A stretch of 54,527 bases of DNA from a virus, in the IMG/VR virus record IMGVR_UViG_3300024496_000043, positions 1 to 54,527 of that record. One strand, given 5' to 3'. Positions 50,852 through 54,527 of the stretch are shown one piece after another. The stretch's first letter is position 1. The number at the start of each line of letters is the position of its first letter. The notes below the pieces were generated by a model. The model ran no database searches. It had not been told where the DNA came from and saw nothing but the letters and a program-made list of their open reading frames with translations. The position numbers were made by a program, and so were the translations under genes.

Positions 50852-51619
50852 TTACTTGTGTTTAAAATAAACATCTTTAATAATGTACGCTTTTTTATAA
50901 TCCATCAATTTTTGTTCTTCATTGTCCCACCAATCATACCCAGATTCTTTAGTACCAATAACCATCGGTTCAATATACATTACATATTCGTTAACTTTAA
51001 AATTTTTATAATGATACGCAACTGATAATTCATCAGGGACACTTTCCATATTTTGCTCTTGAATAATTGCCAACAATCTATCGGCTATTTTTATATCGTT
51101 ACAATATATAAATCCGGTATTTGGTAATATAAAATTATCACCTAAATTATAGGCATATTTTCTAATAGACTTTTCTAAAACATTAAAAAAATTAACCATC
51201 TTATAATCATGTGTGGATTCCTTTAAAAATGTGAATGCGTTGCTTGGATAAACATATAATGGAACCTGTAATGAAGAACCCTTTGATTTTATTAAGTCAT
51301 AAAAATTGTCATCTAATTCTTTGACTTTTCTAACGTCCCAATCTAAAAATATGACTTCTTTATATTGTTCTAATGCTATCTTTAATCCAACTATTTTATG
51401 TGTTAAACTTCGGTAATCAACAAATGTATGGCCAGAAGCAATTGTATAATCGTAACTATTTTCATTAATTAGGTAACATTCATAACCCATTTCATTTAAT
51501 ATTGTATAGTTTTCTTTACCCCACACATAAACCATTTCATTTAGGTTATCTTCTTTAGCTTCTTTAATTTGATTATGATACCTATTAATGTCCCCCCAAA
51601 ATATTCTAACAAATCTCAT
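50852..51619 (-). CDS. Glycosyltransferase-like protein (GT-A), paralog
   Basis: A 255-residue paralog of 50067-50846, with FVRIFWGDINRY, LNEMVYVWGKEN, EVIFLDWDVRKV (D-x-D) and PNTGFIYCND. The two are tandem and about a third identical by eye, so an older duplication is likely. It overlaps the SGNH gene end by 14 bases. Confidence 0.6.
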   Translation of the reverse strand: MRFVRIFWGDINRYHNQIKEAKEDNLNEMVYVWGKENYTILNEMGYECYLINENSYDYTIASGHTFVDYRSLTHKIVGLKIALEQYKEVIFLDWDVRKVKELDDNFYDLIKSKGSSLQVPLYVYPSNAFTFLKESTHDYKMVNFFNVLEKSIRKYAYNLGDNFILPNTGFIYCNDIKIADRLLAIIQEQNMESVPDELSVAYHYKNFKVNEYVMYIEPMVIGTKESGYDWWDNEEQKLMDYKKAYIIKDVYFKHK

Positions 51620-52307
51620 TCTCTAAATAATTTATAATTCTATCCGCAATATGTGTGTGGCCAGTTTCATTAGGGTGCTTATCGTTTTTGTCTGACCCTT
51701 TATTACTATCTGATAATGTTAATTTATTCTCCGACACATATTCAATTATAGCATAGTTTTTATCATTAGTTGATGTGGGAAAATTAATTTTGTTTAGACT
51801 TTCAAATCGATCAAACTTGTTGTCTAAGAAAAGATATACATACTTTATTCCAATCTTTTTTTCTAATAATTGCATCAAATGATTAACTTTTCTAAATTTA
51901 AAATCTAATGTATAATCCCCCCAGTTATTAATATAATCAATTAATATTTCAATTTGATTGTCGGTCATAGGATATTTTTCTCTGCCGCCACCCCAAGCAT
52001 TAAAGACATCAACAGTTTCCCTTACTGTTTTGCCAATACCAGCAGATGTATAATAAAAATTATTATCTAATATATAACCCTCTCTATTACCTGAAGTAAA
52101 TTGATATATGATTAAATCGTTTTTGTTGAATTCTAACGAATCAATCAGCAATTTTTCATATATTAAATTATGGCACATTGCTGGAAAAGAATTGTTTTTA
52201 TATTCAACGTTTAAGTGTCTGGCTATTTTATTTGTATATGTTTCGTTTTCATCAATCCAAAAATTGTATGAAAATGAACAACCGTATGTATAGATTTTAT
52301 TTATCAT
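51606..52307 (-). CDS. SGNH-like protein, GCS variant
   Basis: A 233-residue protein with KIYTYGCSFSYNF in place of GDS (S11 still present), ENSFPAMCHN-like second block and DKHPNETGHTHIADRI at the end (the D-x2-H block). It is a paralog of 42054, 53734 and 12574. The Asp-to-Cys change beside the nucleophile occurs in 53734 too. It may be an esterase on carbohydrate; activity is not certain. Confidence 0.65.
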   Translation of the reverse strand: MINKIYTYGCSFSYNFWIDENETYTNKIARHLNVEYKNNSFPAMCHNLIYEKLLIDSLEFNKNDLIIYQFTSGNREGYILDNNFYYTSAGIGKTVRETVDVFNAWGGGREKYPMTDNQIEILIDYINNWGDYTLDFKFRKVNHLMQLLEKKIGIKYVYLFLDNKFDRFESLNKINFPTSTNDKNYAIIEYVSENKLTLSDSNKGSDKNDKHPNETGHTHIADRIINYLENEIC

Positions 52308-52310
52308 TTA

Positions 52311-52880
52311 TTATATTGAGCATTTTTTTAATGCATATGATAAAGCGATTCCTTCGGCATTATCATAGCTAGGATATGTTGGATTTTTTAATGACATCTT
52401 TCTGAACAATGGTTGAATATTTTTAAGATGTTTAACTAAGCAATTAGCGTCAATATCTTTAGAAAAGAATAATTCTGTTTCTCTGATTGCCACTAATTCT
52501 GTGTAATCTATATCCGGTTCTGACCAATCTTCTATTAATGGATTAAAAAATTCATATTGAAGATAGTCTTTGAGGTGATTACCAAACGGCCAATGCGATT
52601 TAAAATAAAATTTATTTGTTTTTACAAAATCGAAATTAACCTCAGATGTCTTAGTTATGTCAACATAAAAAACATCCCTTTTGAATTTATTGACCATATT
52701 CAAGCTGAAGTATAGTTTATCAAAATATGAAAATTTATCATTCATATATTTCTCGTAATAAAAAATATTTTTAGTTTCAATATCGCTTAATAAGCATATG
52801 TCATATGATTTAAAAAAATCTAACGCTTCTTTTAATTTATCATTATAATGCTCCCCAACTGAAACTAATGCTATTATCAT
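52311..52880 (-). CDS. Putative glycosyltransferase-related protein
   Basis: A 189-residue protein, IIALVSVGEHYNDKLKEAL at the start and VFYVDITKTSEV near residue 70, which looks like a GT-A strand with a single Asp. It lacks an obvious D-x-D, so may be inactive or only structurally related. Its start is at an exact TTAATATGA junction with the oxygenase gene before it. Confidence 0.45.
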   Translation of the reverse strand: MIIALVSVGEHYNDKLKEALDFFKSYDICLLSDIETKNIFYYEKYMNDKFSYFDKLYFSLNMVNKFKRDVFYVDITKTSEVNFDFVKTNKFYFKSHWPFGNHLKDYLQYEFFNPLIEDWSEPDIDYTELVAIRETELFFSKDIDANCLVKHLKNIQPLFRKMSLKNPTYPSYDNAEGIALSYALKKCSI

Positions 52881-53617
52881 ATTAATGATTTTTTTGTAAT
52901 ATTATCACCATCTTGTATATTAAAGTTTATTACACATCTATGAGTTTTTCCATAAAATGGTTTAACAGAATGTACAATATCGTATGGCCATATCATTAAT
53001 AAACCCTTCTTAGGCTTTATAAAATGAGACATACCTCTAACATGAAACGTAAATACACCACTATATGGATGATCCGCGATTGGGTTACCATCACTGAGAT
53101 AATACCCACCTACAAAACTTAAACTAGTTTCTTCGTCCGGAGACCATCTACAATGATTATGTTGATTGTGTCCTCTACCTGATGTTGGGGCATAATATTG
53201 AATCCAGCTCTCAGTAATATTTGGATTATTATTATGTAAAAAATCTAATTTATTTAACATATCTATATAACCTTCTTCACATCTTTTACGGATAGTTTTA
53301 ATTGATTCTTCGGGTCTATCTAAGAAATCGTTAGGTGGAACAGCAAATCTGCTACCTATTGGGTTGAACTCTGTGGGTTCTACCCACATATCTCTATTAT
53401 TATAGTTTATCTCATATGTTGATTGTCGTTCAAAATCGTAAACTTCCGGTAACTCTTGTCCCATTCTTTTTTGTTCTTCGCTTAGTTCGTTAAACCCAAT
53501 ATTATATACTTCGTCATGCAGATCGTGGTCATCAAACTGTTTAACATATAAAGGTATAGGAGCTAAATGAAAAATGTTTTCCTGATGTGTGTTTATTATT
53601 GGATTTTTAAAATACAT
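52877..53617 (-). CDS. 2OG-Fe(II) oxygenase-like
   Basis: A 246-residue protein with a histidine-rich loop GHNQHNHCRW (150-157), FVGGYYLSDG, YDIVHSVKPFYGKTHRCVINF (H216, R227), the order of 2OG oxygenases in large phages. The exact first iron ligand among the 150-155 histidines is unclear. The first 140 residues are an N-terminal extension seen in T4-type phage relatives as I recall. It ends TKKSLI at an ATGA overlap. Confidence 0.78.
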   Translation of the reverse strand: MYFKNPIINTHQENIFHLAPIPLYVKQFDDHDLHDEVYNIGFNELSEEQKRMGQELPEVYDFERQSTYEINYNNRDMWVEPTEFNPIGSRFAVPPNDFLDRPEESIKTIRKRCEEGYIDMLNKLDFLHNNNPNITESWIQYYAPTSGRGHNQHNHCRWSPDEETSLSFVGGYYLSDGNPIADHPYSGVFTFHVRGMSHFIKPKKGLLMIWPYDIVHSVKPFYGKTHRCVINFNIQDGDNITKKSLI

Positions 53618-53620
53618 AAC

Positions 53621-53737
53621 TTAATGTTTATAAGTGAATGGATCTCGTTTTTTAAGTTCCTTTATTTTTTTTTCAAATCTTTTTTTCTTTTTATAGTCTT
53701 GAATTTTGTTTAAAATCCATTGAATTAGTCTTTTCAT
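53621..53737 (-). CDS. Very small basic protein
   Basis: A 38-residue frame: MKRLIQWILNKIQDYKKKK then KKIKELKKRDPFTYKH. The RDPF-x-YK end is a pattern I recall from tiny proteins of other large phages, which supports it being real. Start context AAACTAATATGAAA. It could bind nucleic acid or membranes. Confidence 0.6.
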   Translation of the reverse strand: MKRLIQWILNKIQDYKKKKRFEKKIKELKKRDPFTYKH

Positions 53738-54414
53738 ATTAGTTTCTTTTCTTTGTAGTTATATTTTATTTTTTCGTTTATTACATCTAAAAAATAATTA
53801 GCCTGCACTATGTGACCTTTAGTTGCAAAATGATAATCAACAATTTTACCGTTTGTTTCGTCAAAAATTCTTGTAGCGCCATGTTGCTCCCTTAATACCA
53901 TTAAAAAATTATCATGATTAGGTATTGTTTTATCAAATGACCATATTAATAATTTCATGCCGATTAGGTCACATATTTTTTTAATTAATTTTTCCCAACT
54001 AATAAGTTCATCAACCCATTTTTGTTCCATTCTATTAACAAGTATTTCTTCTATACTTTTCGAACATATACCATCTATTAATTTTTCTGGAATAAAACCA
54101 GGACCGACCCTCACAAAATCATTTATTTTATTATTAACTAGCCTAAATCTTTCTTTATATGACCATCCGATTATCACAACATCACCTTTTTTGAAGCTAT
54201 CAACGTTATCACAAAATGAATGAAATATTTCATAGTTTGATGATCCCCCAATAGCCACATTATTTAAGTTAAGACCTAATTTTTCTGAAAGTAATTCGGG
54301 CCATGTCTTAGGAAATTTACCACCATTATATTCCTTATATTGATCAAATTCTTTTCTGTCAGAACGTTCATAAAATGCTGTATATGAGCACCCAAAAGTG
54401 TGTAATGTATTCAT
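53734..54414 (-). CDS. SGNH-like protein, GCS variant
   Basis: A 226-residue paralog of 12574-13209, starting NTLHTFGCSYTAFY (S10), VAIGGSSNYEIFHSFCDN and ending VDYHFATKGHIVQANYF (Asp-His block). WSYKERFRLVNNKIN is shared with the paralog's WSSPIRFRMVNNKKK. GDS is replaced by GCS. It ends KEKKLI and overlaps the next small gene by four bases. Confidence 0.68.
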   Translation of the reverse strand: MNTLHTFGCSYTAFYERSDRKEFDQYKEYNGGKFPKTWPELLSEKLGLNLNNVAIGGSSNYEIFHSFCDNVDSFKKGDVVIIGWSYKERFRLVNNKINDFVRVGPGFIPEKLIDGICSKSIEEILVNRMEQKWVDELISWEKLIKKICDLIGMKLLIWSFDKTIPNHDNFLMVLREQHGATRIFDETNGKIVDYHFATKGHIVQANYFLDVINEKIKYNYKEKKLI

Positions 54415-54415
54415 T

Positions 54416-54526
54416 CTAAATTAATTTAATATTTTCTATAGTATGTAAATTAATTGGTAATGGCATTGAATTTATGATAGTTGTCCATTTTTTTACATAT
54501 TCATATGTGCTTTCATTTAAAGATAA
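54416..54526 (-). CDS. C-terminal fragment of a gene cut by the window edge
   Basis: The last 36 codons of a minus-strand frame, NESTYEYVKKWTTII then PINLHTIENIKLI, stop TAG one base before the SGNH start. It is open to the window edge. Its end IKLI resembles the other C-termini in this region. The family cannot be told. Confidence 0.45.
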   Translation of the reverse strand, partial: LSLNESTYEYVKKWTTIINSMPLPINLHTIENIKLI

Positions 54527-54527
54527 A

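Noticed and set aside
1-54527. tRNA genes, insertion sequences, transposases, integrase, origin
   Set aside because: I looked for cloverleaf-like stretches, DDE-type proteins and flanking inverted repeats and found none I could support; absence of a tRNA was judged by eye only.

Overview
This window looks like an internal part of a large tailed double-stranded DNA phage genome (Caudoviricetes), probably aquatic, that infects a member of the Bacteroidota. The phage assignment rests on the dense packing (start/stop overlaps almost everywhere, no gene-free stretch over 300 bases), a 2561-residue repetitive tail fibre with three tandem adhesin-like proteins, two cell-wall hydrolases, thyA, and many very small genes. 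The Bacteroidota assignment rests on AT-rich DNA, start codons without Shine-Dalgarno sequences but with an A/T-rich TTAATATG-type leader, a DUF2452 protein, a Bacteroidota-type membrane protein at 2378-2716 and an outer-membrane protein carrying an EIVVTAKK box. No terminase, capsid or polymerase gene is in the window, so a finer placement is not possible.

Layout. (1) 1-14.2 kb, mostly minus strand: accessory genes. They include an M15 peptidase with a peptidoglycan-binding domain (cut by the window edge), a HAD hydrolase, an S-adenosylmethionine decarboxylase-like protein, an HExxH metallopeptidase, an A-type Fe-S carrier, two adjacent PcfJ-like proteins, a secreted NlpC/P60 hydrolase beside a small membrane protein, thymidylate synthase and an SGNH hydrolase, with many small membrane or hypothetical genes. 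One tiny basic-protein gene (10523-10657) is on the plus strand. (2) 14.3-21.9 kb, plus strand: a DUF192 protein, a small MGCGC protein, a terminator, a ribbon-helix-helix-like protein, then a sugar island with four or five glycosyltransferases, a methyltransferase and an NAD-dependent epimerase, ending at a bidirectional terminator. (3) 21.9-27.1 kb, minus strand: an inner-membrane permease overlapping an outer-membrane barrel gene, then a methyltransferase, a U32-like Fe-S protein and a radical SAM enzyme. (4) 27.1-39.7 kb, minus strand: tail-fibre-related genes, three tandem paralogous adhesins and the giant fibre with coiled-coil repeats and an embedded cupredoxin-like domain. (5) 39.8-54.5 kb, minus strand: an unusual set of tailoring enzymes. 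It holds a radical SAM enzyme, two sulfotransferases, four 2OG-Fe(II) oxygenases, a flavin-dependent tryptophan halogenase, an ATP-grasp/Hint protein whose C-terminus is a Cys/Trp-rich peptide, a zinc ribbon, a PAPS-supply cassette (APS kinase, HxGH nucleotidyltransferase, DUF2061), several glycosyltransferase-like proteins and three SGNH proteins.

How the genes may work together (inference). APS kinase would make PAPS for the two sulfotransferases. The glycosyltransferases, epimerase, methyltransferases and SGNH proteins would build and trim a glycan. The halogenase, oxygenases and radical SAM enzymes suit modification of a protein or peptide, and the Hint protein, which appears able to release a 28-residue Cys/Trp-rich tail, is a candidate substrate. 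Seven unrelated proteins of region 5 end in Ser-(Ile/Leu)-Ile, each encoded by a different codon set, and several more end in Lys-Leu-Ile or similar. This looks like a shared C-terminal tag. The tag and the Hint tail are the two most unusual things I see here.
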